Assembly (NCBI RefSeq): GCF_005405905.1
Contig: NZ_BJHU01000026.1
Span: 186,001-250,000 of the forward strand
DNA: 64,000 bases
Source of the DNA: Acidovorax sp. NB1
Lineage (GTDB): Bacteria; Pseudomonadota; Gammaproteobacteria; Burkholderiales; Burkholderiaceae_C
Direction of reading: 5' to 3'
Position 1 is the stretch's first letter. Every line of letters begins with the position of its first letter. Positions 52,222 to 61,087 of the stretch are shown here, piece after piece. The notes below the pieces were generated by a model. That model searched no databases. It worked only from the letters and a program-made list of their open reading frames with translations, and was not told the DNA's origin. The position numbers were made by a program, and so were the translations under genes.

Positions 52222-54420
52222 TCAGGCGCCTTCAAGGCCCATTCCCATGGCCTGCGTTGCATATTGAAGGTAGGTGACCGCGAACTCGGTGTGCCCATGC
52301 GCGTGCTCCACTTCGGCAAGGCATGCCAGGGCCACGGGATCGTGTGGCACGGCGTTGAGCACTTTCTCTGCCAGCTCGGTCACTGCCACCCAGTGGCGGT
52401 CTGTGATCCGGGGGGCGGATTCGCCCGTCGGCCGGGGCGGTGCGGCCGACCGTGCTTTTTCCACCAGGTTCTGCAGGCTTTGGTGCGCCGCTTGCAGGCT
52501 GACCCGCTGGCCGGGTTTCAAGCCGACGCCCGGGACCGGGGGCTGTTCCCACTCTGGCGGGAACTGGGATATCCATTCCTGGAGGGCCTGCTCTTGCGCC
52601 TGCGGGTCAGAGGGATGCTCCGCCTGCGCCAGCCACTTCAGCCACATGACCCGCAGGCCTTCGCCAAAGTGCCTGCAGTAAAGGTCTTCACGCATGAGCG
52701 CCGAGTTCTCCACCTCGCTGCGCAGGCTCAGCCGGAGCGCATTGAGCGCCTGGGCATCCGCTGCCAGGCCCGAGGCGATGCGCACATAGTCGTCAGGCCC
52801 TTCTGCCAGCCACTCAGTGCGCCCCAGGTAGTTGAGCATGCCCACGCCCATGCGGCTCTTGAAACTATCGCCCATCATGGAAACGATGGGCACGGCCATC
52901 CACAGCACATCGAAGGTGGTGGTGCCGCCGGTCAGTGGGAATGGGTCAAGCGCGATATCGATGCGGTGGTAGGTCAGGTACTGGTTGTCCTGGTTGAGCG
53001 GCACCAGCTCCAGCCGCGAAGGCGGGAGTCCCAGACCCTCGCACCGATCGCGGTAGGCCTGTGCAAACTCGGGTTTGTCGAAGTTTTTCCCCTCGATCAG
53101 CAGGCGCGAATGGGGCACGGCGTCCAGAACCCGCCCCCACAGCGCCAGCACCTCATCGGTCAGTTTGCCCAGGTTGTTGCAGGAGCCGAAGGTAATGAAC
53201 CCGTTGTCCATCACCGGCGAGGGGCGCACCTGGTAGCGGGGCTGGTAACGCCACAGAGGGTTGCGGCTCATGGGCCGGTAACAGGCAAACAGCGTGGGCA
53301 GTCGGTACAGCTGCTCTGTGTATTGGTCGTCGGCGTTGGGGGGGTCGGTGATTTCGTCCGTGAACTTGTAGTCCACGGCTTGCAGGCCAGTCGTTGCCGG
53401 GAAGCCCAGCCAGGACACCTGCAGCGGCGCAGCCTTGTGCGCGAGGATGAGCAGGCCGTTGTTGCCCGTGTGGCCCGCCAAGTCCACCAGAATGTCGATG
53501 TTCTGGGCGCGGATGGCCTCTGCCTGTTCCTGGGGGCTGAAGCCGGACAGGCGTACGAAGTGGTCAACATGGCACTCCACCCGATCGGTGACATGGTCGC
53601 CTTTGGGGAACAGGTAGAAGGCATACACCTCGAACTGCCGCCGGTCCAGCTGCGCCAGCAGCCCCTCGACCGAGTACATGACGGCATGCATGCGGAAGTC
53701 GGGTGACAGAAACCCGATCTTCAAGCGGCGCCAGGGGGCGCCGCGGTGGCCCTCAAAGCTGGGCCAATCGGGGCGCAGCGGGGGCTCAAACACGTTGCCA
53801 AACTGACGGGCGGCCTCCGACAGCTGCGTCGCGCTTACCTGCGGGTCCGCCAGCATGAACAGCAGCCTGTTGGTGTAGTTGCCAGGGTCGCTCGGGTTGA
53901 GTGCGATAGCCCGTTCGCAATCCTGCACCGCCTCGCGCACCTGGCCCAGCTCTCGGCGGTGAATGGCGCTTTGCATCAACGCACCGACCGTCAGTGGCAC
54001 GGAGTCAGACAGCGCGAGTGCCTTTTGGCTGGCCTCAAATCCCTTGCTGTGCAAGTTGATCAGATAGCAACACTCGGCCAGCTTGATCCAGGTGACGGCC
54101 TGCTCGGGGCGCAGTTCGCAGACTTTCTCAAGGTGCGGAAGCGCGTCGTAGTTGCGTGCTTGCTCAATCAAGACATTGGCGTAGTTGATGAGCAGCTCGG
54201 CATCTCCGGGCCAGTACACATAGGCTTGCCGGTAGGCCTTGAGGGCCTCGTCGAATGCACGCTGCTTGTGGAGCGAGAAGCCCAACAGCCGGTGTGCACC
54301 GAGGTGGCGGCCATTTTTGCGCAGAATTTGGCGGCACAGCCGCGTCAGCAAAGGCCAGTCTGCGGCGGTGAGTGCCGCATGGAGGCGGGGATCGTCCTGG
54401 GCGGTGTGTTTGGATTGCAC
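52222..54420 (-). CDS. SPINDLY/OGT-like GT41 glycosyltransferase with TPRs
   Basis: 732 residues. The N-terminal about 200 residues are TPR-like helices (HLGAHRLLGFSLHKQRAFDEALKAYRQAYVYWPG). The C-terminal two-thirds is a GT41/SPINDLY catalytic domain: GFLSPDFRMHAVMYSVEGLL, LVDLAGHTGNNGLLILAHKAAPLQVSWLGFPATTGL, FITFGSCNNLGKLTDEVLALWGRVL and DIALDPFPLTGGTTTFDVLWMAVPIVSMMGDSF. It starts at GTG 54420. The gene lies convergent to the sugar cassette and 124 bases from the leftward flagellin, so I infer flagellin as target; the donor could be UDP-GlcNAc or the CDP-sugar. Confidence 0.88.
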   Translation of the reverse strand: MQSKHTAQDDPRLHAALTAADWPLLTRLCRQILRKNGRHLGAHRLLGFSLHKQRAFDEALKAYRQAYVYWPGDAELLINYANVLIEQARNYDALPHLEKVCELRPEQAVTWIKLAECCYLINLHSKGFEASQKALALSDSVPLTVGALMQSAIHRRELGQVREAVQDCERAIALNPSDPGNYTNRLLFMLADPQVSATQLSEAARQFGNVFEPPLRPDWPSFEGHRGAPWRRLKIGFLSPDFRMHAVMYSVEGLLAQLDRRQFEVYAFYLFPKGDHVTDRVECHVDHFVRLSGFSPQEQAEAIRAQNIDILVDLAGHTGNNGLLILAHKAAPLQVSWLGFPATTGLQAVDYKFTDEITDPPNADDQYTEQLYRLPTLFACYRPMSRNPLWRYQPRYQVRPSPVMDNGFITFGSCNNLGKLTDEVLALWGRVLDAVPHSRLLIEGKNFDKPEFAQAYRDRCEGLGLPPSRLELVPLNQDNQYLTYHRIDIALDPFPLTGGTTTFDVLWMAVPIVSMMGDSFKSRMGVGMLNYLGRTEWLAEGPDDYVRIASGLAADAQALNALRLSLRSEVENSALMREDLYCRHFGEGLRVMWLKWLAQAEHPSDPQAQEQALQEWISQFPPEWEQPPVPGVGLKPGQRVSLQAAHQSLQNLVEKARSAAPPRPTGESAPRITDRHWVAVTELAEKVLNAVPHDPVALACLAEVEHAHGHTEFAVTYLQYATQAMGMGLEGA

Positions 54421-54474
54421 GTGACTGCCGATCTACAAGCTAAGGAGCGGGGGCGCTGCACAGTGTGCCATGTG

Positions 54475-54501
54475 AAAAAGGGGCCCGGTGGGGCCCCTTT
54501 T
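54475..54501 (-). terminator. Rho-independent terminator of the leftward flagellin
   Basis: AAAAAGGGGCCC, a short loop and GGGCCCCTTTT, directly downstream of the leftward fliC gene. Read leftward it ends in TTTTT. Confidence 0.8.
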
Positions 54502-54543
54502 GTTGCGTTGCTGGCCCACTGCGCAGCATGCGGGCCGGGTCCA

Positions 54544-56040
54544 TCACTTGAGCAGCGACAGCACGCCCTGCGGGATCTGGTTGGCCTGGGCCACCATGGC
54601 CGTACCGGCTTGCTGCAGGATCTGGGCGCGCGACAGGTTGGCCGTTTCTGCCGCAAAGTCGGCGTCCTGGATGCGCGAGCGCGATGCAGACAGGTTTTCG
54701 GACGTGATCTGCAGGCTGGCAATGCTGGTTTCAAAGCGCGATTGCAGGGCGCCCAGCTTGGCGCGTTCGCCGTTGATGAAGGCCAGGGCCGAGTCCACCG
54801 TCTTGAGCGCGTTGGTAGCGTTGCTGAAGGTGGTCACATCCAGATTGGCCACAGCTTGCAGTGCAGAGCCACCGTCATCCAGCTGGGTTGCGTTGGTGGA
54901 GTCCACCGCGAACGACTTTTCCGAGTCCAGGACGATGTAGCCGCCTGTATTCACCATTTCCGCAACCGTGTTGGTACCGAGCGTCCTGGCCGTACCGTTG
55001 GAGGCTCCTGCCGCATCGTAGCCCGTGATCGTTACATCGGCGGCGTTTTGAATGGTGGTGTCGCCGATGACGATGTCATTGCCGGTGGCATTGGTCAGGA
55101 CGATTTGCGTACTGTCTGGGCTCAGCGAAGCATTGATGCCCGTCTTGGCAGCCTGGTCGTTGATGGCAGACACCGCTGCCGACAGGCGGTCAGTGCCCGT
55201 AGCGGAGGTCAACGTGAACGATACGGTCACGGCTGCAGCAGACCCGGCATTGTCGCCCTGCAAAGTCAACGAATAGGAACCAGCGGCAGACATACCGCTC
55301 AACCGCACTTCGGTGCGGGCCGTCGCCGTCACACCCGTGGTGGCCTTCATACCATTGATCTGGTCGGCTGTTGCCTTGGCCGTAGCGTTCGAGCCCGCTG
55401 CAATGCTGTTGGTGCCCAGGTAGCCGCTGATGGCAATGGTGCCGGCCGCTACGCCATTGGAGGTCGCGCCCGCTGCCACAGTGGCCTGCGCGCCAACGCC
55501 CGAGCCGTTCGATGCCACGTTCTGGTTGTTGCCATACACCGTAGTGCGCAGGTTGGCCGTTGCTGCCACGATGGTCTGGTTGGCGTTGGCGCCCACCTGG
55601 AACTGCTGCGTACCAAAGGTACCGTCCAGCAATTTTTGGCCGTTGAATTCGGTCGTTTGCGAAATTCGGTCAAGTTCTGCCACCAATTGGCCGACTTCCT
55701 GTTGCAGGGCTTGGCGGTCGCCTGCGCTGTTGGAGGCGTTGGCCGATTGCACGGCCAGCTCACGCACACGCTGCAGGATATTGCCGGCCGACCCCATGGC
55801 GCCTTCCGCCACCTGGGCCAGTGAGATGCCGTCGTTCGCATTGCGAACAGCCTGGTTCAAGCCCCGGATCTGGCTGGTGAAGCGCTCGGAAATCGCCAGG
55901 CCGGCGGCGTCGTCTTTGGCGCTGTTGATGCGCAGGCCCGACGACAGGCGCTGGATGGCTGAGTTGAGCGACATCTGGCTGGTGCCCAGATTGCGCTGCG
56001 CTGTCAGCGAGCTGATGTTGGTATTGATGGTTGCTGCCAT
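54544..56040 (-). CDS. fliC: Flagellin, first of an inverted pair
   Basis: 498 residues. Conserved D0/D1 ends: [54 protein letters not shown] and the C-terminal [35 protein letters not shown]. The central domain is Thr/Ala/Ser-rich, a possible O-glycosylation substrate. By hand count it differs from the divergent flagellin (56361-57857) at about 44 positions, about 91% identity, with the same length. I see no good sigma-28 promoter upstream, unlike its sister. It has a strong terminator at 54475. Confidence 0.96.
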   Translation of the reverse strand: MAATINTNISSLTAQRNLGTSQMSLNSAIQRLSSGLRINSAKDDAAGLAISERFTSQIRGLNQAVRNANDGISLAQVAEGAMGSAGNILQRVRELAVQSANASNSAGDRQALQQEVGQLVAELDRISQTTEFNGQKLLDGTFGTQQFQVGANANQTIVAATANLRTTVYGNNQNVASNGSGVGAQATVAAGATSNGVAAGTIAISGYLGTNSIAAGSNATAKATADQINGMKATTGVTATARTEVRLSGMSAAGSYSLTLQGDNAGSAAAVTVSFTLTSATGTDRLSAAVSAINDQAAKTGINASLSPDSTQIVLTNATGNDIVIGDTTIQNAADVTITGYDAAGASNGTARTLGTNTVAEMVNTGGYIVLDSEKSFAVDSTNATQLDDGGSALQAVANLDVTTFSNATNALKTVDSALAFINGERAKLGALQSRFETSIASLQITSENLSASRSRIQDADFAAETANLSRAQILQQAGTAMVAQANQIPQGVLSLLK

Positions 56041-56360
56041 GGCGAAACTCCTTAACGTCGCAAGACGGATCTGTTTGCCGGTTCAAGCGCACCCGTCCGG
56101 CTGTCAATGAGGGAACGATGGGTGAATTGTGGGGATGCCACTTTTTTGTGTTAGCCCGATAAGCGGTCAAAAAGTCCCACAACTTGTGCGTTTGACCCTC
56201 AAGTTTTCCGGCGGCCACCCGAAAACACTCTCAACGGACCGTGAGTGGCCCGCCGTTCACCAGATGGCCCGCAGCTCTGGGAACCCAGGAGGCCAGCATG
56301 GTGCTGGCGCCCCGGCTGGCGGCAACGCCATATTCAGTCAGTTCTTTCAGGAGATTTGCA
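56041..56360. other. Divergent intergenic region between the two flagellin genes
   Basis: 320 bases, no gene. It holds the sigma-28 promoter of the rightward flagellin (56199-56225), an additional isolated CCCGATAA (56155-56162) without a matching -35, and AGGAGA just before the rightward ATG. Leftward I find TAAGGAG before fliC but no convincing promoter. Confidence 0.7.
56199..56225 (+). promoter_or_regulatory. Sigma-28 promoter of the rightward flagellin
   Basis: TCAAGTTT (56199-56206), 11 bases, CCCGAAAA (56218-56225): seven and six of eight matches to TAAAGTTT-N11-GCCGATAA. It gives a leader of about 130 bases. Confidence 0.8.
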
Positions 56361-57857
56361 ATGGCTTCCACCATCAATACCAACGTGGCTTCGCTGACCG
56401 CCCAGCGCAACCTGGGCATGAGCCAGACTTCGCTGAACACGTCCATCCAACGCCTGTCGTCGGGCCTGCGCATCAACAGCGCCAAGGACGACGCTGCGGG
56501 CTTGGCCATCTCCGAGCGCTTTTCCAGCCAGATCCGGGGTCTGAACCAAGCGGTTCGTAACGCCAACGACGGTATCTCCCTGGCTCAAACCGCTGAAGGC
56601 GCGCTCAAGGCGTCCGGCGACATCCTGCAGCGTGTGCGTGAGCTGGCCGTTCAATCGGCCAACGCCTCCAACAGTGCAGGCGACCGCCAAGCCCTGCAAC
56701 AGGAAGTAGGTCAGCTGGTTTCCGAACTGGACCGTATCTCCCAAACCACGGAATTCAACGGCCAGAAGCTGCTGGACGGCACCTTTGGTACGCAGCAGTT
56801 CCAGGTGGGCGCCAACGCCAACCAGACCATCGTGGCGGCCACGGCCAACCTGCGCACTGGCGTGTACGGCAACAACCAGAACGTGGCATCCAACGGCTCG
56901 GGCATTGGCGCGCAAGCCACGGTGGCAGCGGGCGCAACGTCCAATGGCGTAGCGGCCGGCACCATTGCCATCAGCGGCTACCTGGGCACCAACAGCATTG
57001 CAGCGGGCTCGAATGCCACGGCCAAGGCAACGGCCGACCAGATCAATGGTATCAAGGCCACCACCGGTGTGACGGCTACTGCCCGCACCGAAGTGCGCTT
57101 GGGTGGCATGGCCTCGGCCGGTTCCTATTCGCTGACCTTGCAGGGCGACAATGTCGGGTCTGCTGCAGCCGTGACCGTGTCGTTCACGTTGACCTCCGCT
57201 ACGGGTACCGACCGCCTGTCGGCTGCGGTGTCTGCCATCAATGACCAGTCTGCCAAGACGGGTATCAATGCTTCGCTGAGCTCGGACGGCACGCAAGTGA
57301 TTCTGACCAACGCTACCGGCAATGACATTGTGGTGGGTGATACCGCCACTGCCAGTGCTGCCGATGTGACCGTCACCGGCTACGATGCTGCGGGCGCCAG
57401 CAATGGCACAGCCCGGACGCTGACGGCCAATACTGCTGCAGAAATGGTGAATACAGGCGGCTACATCGTCCTGGACTCGGAGAAGTCGTTTGCTGTGGAC
57501 TCCACTACAGCAACCCAGCTGGATGACGGTGGCTCTGCACTGCAAGCTGTGGCCAATCTGGATGTGACCACCTTCAGCAACGCTACCAACGCGCTCAAGA
57601 CGGTGGACTCTGCCCTGGCCTTCATCAACGGTGAACGCGCCAAGCTCGGTGCTTTGCAATCGCGCTTTGAAACGTCGATCAGCAACCTGCAGGTGACATC
57701 CGAAAACCTGTCTGCCTCGCGCAGCCGTATTCTTGACGCCGACTTCGCCGCCGAAACGGCCAACCTGTCGCGCGCCCAGATCCTGCAACAGGCCGGTACG
57801 GCGATGGTGGCCCAGGCCAACCAGCTGCCGCAAGGTGTGTTGGCCCTGCTGCGTTAA
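56361..57857 (+). CDS. fliC: Flagellin, second of an inverted pair
   Basis: 498 residues, [36 protein letters not shown] to ALLR, with the same D0/D1 ends and central Thr/Ala-rich domain as the leftward copy. The ATG at 56361 has AGGAGA ten bases upstream; the longer frame is just 5' leader. The gene has the best sigma-28 promoter in the window (56199-56225), so it is probably the major filament subunit. It is followed by a terminator (57908) and fliD. Confidence 0.96.
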   Translation: MASTINTNVASLTAQRNLGMSQTSLNTSIQRLSSGLRINSAKDDAAGLAISERFSSQIRGLNQAVRNANDGISLAQTAEGALKASGDILQRVRELAVQSANASNSAGDRQALQQEVGQLVSELDRISQTTEFNGQKLLDGTFGTQQFQVGANANQTIVAATANLRTGVYGNNQNVASNGSGIGAQATVAAGATSNGVAAGTIAISGYLGTNSIAAGSNATAKATADQINGIKATTGVTATARTEVRLGGMASAGSYSLTLQGDNVGSAAAVTVSFTLTSATGTDRLSAAVSAINDQSAKTGINASLSSDGTQVILTNATGNDIVVGDTATASAADVTVTGYDAAGASNGTARTLTANTAAEMVNTGGYIVLDSEKSFAVDSTTATQLDDGGSALQAVANLDVTTFSNATNALKTVDSALAFINGERAKLGALQSRFETSISNLQVTSENLSASRSRILDADFAAETANLSRAQILQQAGTAMVAQANQLPQGVLALLR

Positions 57858-57907
57858 TAGGCAGCGGGCATGGCAGTCAGGGCGTTGCAGCGCCCTGAAG
57901 TGGCCCA

Positions 57908-57945
57908 GGCGGCGGCAGATTTCTGTCGCCGCCCTTTGGCTTTTT
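57908..57945 (+). terminator. Rho-independent terminator of the rightward flagellin
   Basis: GGCGGCGGCA, loop, TGTCGCCGCC, followed by CTTTGGCTTTTT. It separates fliC from fliD. Confidence 0.8.
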
Positions 57946-58058
57946 GGGACAGCGGGTGCCAGGACCGCTGGATAAGACGGGTTTCCTGGCGTGTTTACGG
58001 ACGTTCTTGATCGCCGTTCGGCGCCATAATTTCCGTTGAACCAGTTCAGGAGGTTGGT

Positions 58059-59492
58059 ATGGCCACGATTTCATCCCCAGGCGTTGGTACGAACGGATTG
58101 GATGTCAAGAACATCATTTCCCAGTTGGTCGCGCTGGAAAAAAAGCCCCTGGATACGCTGAAGCTGCAGGCAGCGACAGTCAACACCAAGATTTCCGCTT
58201 TCGGCCAGATCAAGTCGCTGGTGTCTACGCTGCAGGATGCGGCGAGCAAGCTCACCAGCGTGACGGGCTGGAACGGTGTCTCCACCACCTCGTCGGACTC
58301 CAAATACGTTTCTGCCTCTGCCGTGGGGGGAACCCTGCCCACCACCTTCAGTGTTGAGGTGCAAAGCCTGGCCAAGGCGCAGGCCACTGCGTCGGCAGCC
58401 CTTTTGCCCGTGGGAGGGGCGCTGGGTGCGGGTACGCTGCGGCTGGAGCTGGGCAAGTGGAGCGTAGCGCCTTCGTCGTTCACGCCGGGCAGCGGCCAGC
58501 CGGTGGATATCGCGATCAGCGCGAGCGACAAGCTTTCTGACGTGGCCAGCAAGATCAATGGCTCCAACGCCGGGGTGACGGCCTCGATCCTGTCGGATGC
58601 ATCCGGCGAGCGTTTGTTGCTGCGCAGCAAGAGCACCGGTGAGGAGTTCGGCTTCCGGTTGAGCGTGATGGAAGGCGGCGACACCGACCCTCAGAGCGCA
58701 GGCAACACCGATGCCACGGGCCTGTCGCGTCTGGTCAATGGCTCCACCGTCACACAGGCGGCTGCCGATGCCAAGGCCACGGTCAACGGGATTGCCGTGT
58801 CTTCGGCCACCAACACCTTTGCCTCTACGATCTCGGGCGTGACCTTCAAGGCGGAGCAAATCACCACGGCCCCGATCGAAATCACCGTGGGAAAGGACAA
58901 CACGGCCATCCAGTCCAACATCGACGGTTTCGTGAAGGCCTACAACGCCATCAACGAACTGCTGCAGGAGGCGACCAAATACGACGCGAAGACCAACTCG
59001 GCAGGCTTGCTGCAGGGTGACTCGACCACAGTGGCGCTGCAGAACTCGCTGCGCAGCGCGATCCAGTCGGTCACCTCTGGCGGCGGCGGGTTCCAGCGCC
59101 TGGCCGATGTCGGCATCACGCAGCAGTTGGGCGGGAATCTGGCTGTGGACACCACCAAGCTCAACAAGGCGTTGGCCGAGAAACCGGACGACGTGAAGAA
59201 CCTGTTCCGCAACACGGGCGGTGGCGCGGCCGACGGGATCGCGGTGCAGCTGAAGGCGCTGACCACCAACCTGCTGGCCAATGACGGCTTCTTCAAGTCG
59301 AAGGATGCCACCCTGCAGTTGAGCCTCAAGCGCAATGCCCAGGACCAAACCCGCGTGAACGAAAAGGTTGACGCATTTGAAAAACGCATCACGCAGCGCT
59401 ATAACTCGCTGGACAAGCAGTTGAGCAGCCTGAATGGGTTGAATGCCTACATCTCGCAGCAGGTGGCGGCCTGGAACAAATCGACGGGCTAA
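58059..59492 (+). CDS. fliD: Flagellar filament cap protein FliD (HAP2)
   Basis: 477 residues. N-terminal DVKNIISQLVALEKKPLDTL and C-terminal NEKVDAFEKRITQRYNSLDKQLSSLNGLNAYISQQVAAWNKSTG are the coiled ends of FliD. It caps the filament and folds incoming flagellin. It starts 200 bases beyond fliC after a terminator, so it has its own promoter, which I could not identify. fliS follows after a 65-base gap containing a sigma-28 promoter. Confidence 0.95.
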   Translation: MATISSPGVGTNGLDVKNIISQLVALEKKPLDTLKLQAATVNTKISAFGQIKSLVSTLQDAASKLTSVTGWNGVSTTSSDSKYVSASAVGGTLPTTFSVEVQSLAKAQATASAALLPVGGALGAGTLRLELGKWSVAPSSFTPGSGQPVDIAISASDKLSDVASKINGSNAGVTASILSDASGERLLLRSKSTGEEFGFRLSVMEGGDTDPQSAGNTDATGLSRLVNGSTVTQAAADAKATVNGIAVSSATNTFASTISGVTFKAEQITTAPIEITVGKDNTAIQSNIDGFVKAYNAINELLQEATKYDAKTNSAGLLQGDSTTVALQNSLRSAIQSVTSGGGGFQRLADVGITQQLGGNLAVDTTKLNKALAEKPDDVKNLFRNTGGGAADGIAVQLKALTTNLLANDGFFKSKDATLQLSLKRNAQDQTRVNEKVDAFEKRITQRYNSLDKQLSSLNGLNAYISQQVAAWNKSTG

Positions 59493-59500
59493 ACAGAGGC

Positions 59501-59527
59501 TTCAGTTTTTCTGGCGCTAGCCGATAA
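59501..59527 (+). promoter_or_regulatory. Sigma-28 promoter of fliS-fliT
   Basis: TTCAGTTT (59501-59508), 11 bases, GCCGATAA (59520-59527): the -10 is perfect and the -35 matches six of eight. 31 bases before the fliS ATG. Confidence 0.85.
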
Positions 59528-59557
59528 CTCAAGTAATACCTCGGAAGGATTGTCAGC

Positions 59558-60016
59558 ATGTTCAGCGCCTACAGCCCCCGTGCAGCCAACGCTTATCAGC
59601 GCATCAATGTAGAGACCAGCATGCACACGATCGACCAGCACCAGCTGGTCAGCCTGTTGTATGAGGGGGTTCTGAATTCCATCGCCACGGCGCGTGGTTC
59701 CATGGCACGGGGCGACGTGCTGGGGAAGGTCAACGCCATTGCCAAGGCGGTCCGCATTCTTGAGGAGGGCCTGAGCACCTCGCTCGACAGGGTGGACGGT
59801 GGCGAGTTGGCCGAAAATCTGGGCGCGCTGTACGACTACTGCATGCGACGCCTGATCCTGGCCAATGCCCGCAATGACGATGCGATCATGCAGGAAGTCA
59901 TGCGCCTGATCGAGCCCGTGGCCCAAGGCTGGAACGACATCAAGAAAACCGGTGCTGCAGCTGCTTCAGCCAACCCGCCCTCCGCCACTGGCCAGCCCAT
60001 GCTTGTGGAGGCGTAA
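59558..60016 (+). CDS. fliS: Flagellin export chaperone FliS
   Basis: 152 residues. YQRINVETSMHTIDQHQLVSLLYEGVLNSIATARGSMARGD is the family core; helical throughout with a Pro/Ser-rich tail. It keeps flagellin soluble and delivers it to FlhA. Three bases before fliT; own sigma-28 promoter. Confidence 0.94.
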   Translation: MFSAYSPRAANAYQRINVETSMHTIDQHQLVSLLYEGVLNSIATARGSMARGDVLGKVNAIAKAVRILEEGLSTSLDRVDGGELAENLGALYDYCMRRLILANARNDDAIMQEVMRLIEPVAQGWNDIKKTGAAAASANPPSATGQPMLVEA

Positions 60017-60019
60017 ACC

Positions 60020-60319
60020 ATGTCCCACATGTTGATTGACTATTACAAGGCGATTGAAGACAGCAGCGCCAAGATGCTGGAGGCTGCCCGGCTGAAGGAC
60101 TGGGACGGTGTGGTGCGCTACGAGGGCGCCTGTGCCGTGCTGATCGAGCAGCTGCGCTTCAAGTCGCAGGAGCACGAGTTGCTGCCCGAGCACCGCCGCG
60201 AGAAGACCCGCATCATGCAGCGCATCCTGCGCAACGATGCCCAGATCCGCTGCCTGGCTGAGCCCTGGCTGGCGCAGTTCGAACACCTGTTCGACGGCCA
60301 GCCGCAGATGATGCACTGA
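60020..60319 (+). CDS. fliT: Flagellar protein FliT (putative FliD chaperone)
   Basis: 99 residues, all helical (YKAIEDSSAKMLEAARLKDWDGVVRYEGACAVLIEQLRFKSQ). Size, helicity and position right behind fliS identify it as FliT, although FliT sequences vary widely. It would chaperone FliD and may modulate transcription. It ends 17 bases before a strong terminator. Confidence 0.82.
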   Translation: MSHMLIDYYKAIEDSSAKMLEAARLKDWDGVVRYEGACAVLIEQLRFKSQEHELLPEHRREKTRIMQRILRNDAQIRCLAEPWLAQFEHLFDGQPQMMH

Positions 60320-60336
60320 GGCGTGCGCTGAGCCCC

Positions 60337-60369
60337 AAAAAAAGCCGGCCTGGAAAGGTCGGCTTTTTT
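60337..60369 (+). terminator. Rho-independent terminator after fliT
   Basis: AAAAAAAGCCGGCC, a short loop, GGTCGGCTTTTTTT. One G-T mismatch in a 13-base stem; T run intact. Ends the fliD-S-T transcription region. Confidence 0.92.
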
Positions 60370-60374
60370 ATTGG

Positions 60375-60431
60375 GGAAAATGGGCTTCTCCGCGCTCCCA
60401 TCAAGCGTTTTTTGCTATCAAATTAGGAATT
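60375..60431 (+). repeat. Family 1 repeat after fliT
   Basis: GGGGAAAATGGGCTTCTCCGC, then GCTCCCATCAAGCG, then TTGCTATCAAATTAGG. A clear copy next to the family 2 repeat at 60485, the same neighbour arrangement as at 28750. Confidence 0.75.
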
Positions 60432-60484
60432 CAGTGTGGGCGCTATCACTGGATGCGAGCGCGCGCCCATGTCAGGGATGCCGA

Positions 60485-60579
60485 GCAAGGGCCGCCCCGC
60501 AGCGAGGGCATCGTCCCCTTGTCCCCAGCGCGCAGGGCTGTGAGAGCGAGGGGCGGCGGCGCAGCCGCTCAGTGGGGTG
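60485..60579 (+). repeat. Family 2 GC-rich repeat, copy B
   Basis: GCAAGGGCCGCCCCGC, CGTCCCC, AGCGCGCAG, GAGAGCGAGGGG and CTCAGTGGGGTG follow in the same order as in copy A (28927-29018). Fills part of the 281-base gap between fliT and fliE. Confidence 0.7.
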
Positions 60580-60600
60580 CTGCTGCGTGGGGTGCCGCTG

Positions 60601-60912
60601 CTATACCTGCATGTTCATGATGTCGGTATAGGCCTGCACCATGCGGTTGCGCACATGCAGCGTGGCCTGAAAGCCGATCTGGGCCTTCTGGATGGCCACC
60701 ATGGTTTCTTCCAGGCTCACCGAGGGGTTCTCCAGCTGAACCTCCCGTTGCAGTTCGGATGAGCGGTTCTGTGCCGCGCTCACCGACTGCAGGGCGCCTT
60801 TGAGGGCGCCGGAAAATCCCACTTCGTTGCCGGTTTCCTGGGGTGCCGCGGCACGGCGCGCCACGCCTGCGCCCGTCAGGGGGGCGGTAGAGCTGGAGAT
60901 GCGAAGGTCCAT
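60601..60912 (-). CDS. fliE: Flagellar hook-basal body complex protein FliE
   Basis: 103 residues. MDLRISSSTAPLTGAG at the start, C-terminal NPSVSLEETMVAIQKAQIGFQATLHVRNRMVQAYTDIMNMQV. The latter is the FliE signature. It joins the MS-ring to the rod. I start at the ATG at 60912, removing 45 codons of non-conserved extension. Divergent from fliF across 175 bases, in which I see no clear promoter. Confidence 0.95.
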   Translation of the reverse strand: MDLRISSSTAPLTGAGVARRAAAPQETGNEVGFSGALKGALQSVSAAQNRSSELQREVQLENPSVSLEETMVAIQKAQIGFQATLHVRNRMVQAYTDIMNMQV

Positions 60913-61087
60913 GGCGGTATCCGTAGGGAATGGCGGTATGCTGCGTATCCTAGCCACCGCCCTGGCGTCCATCCCCCTGAAATGATGGTCAAACGGGCGG
61001 CTTATCCAGCGAACATGGTGGAGGCGTGACCGAATAATCGACACCACGCTAGGTCTGTTGCCGGACCTGCTTTACTGGAAAAGCAAG

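Noticed and set aside
56041..56240. Leftward sigma-28 promoter for the first flagellin
   Set aside because: Candidates such as ACCGGCAA or GCCGGAAA lack a -35 match at N11; not convincing.
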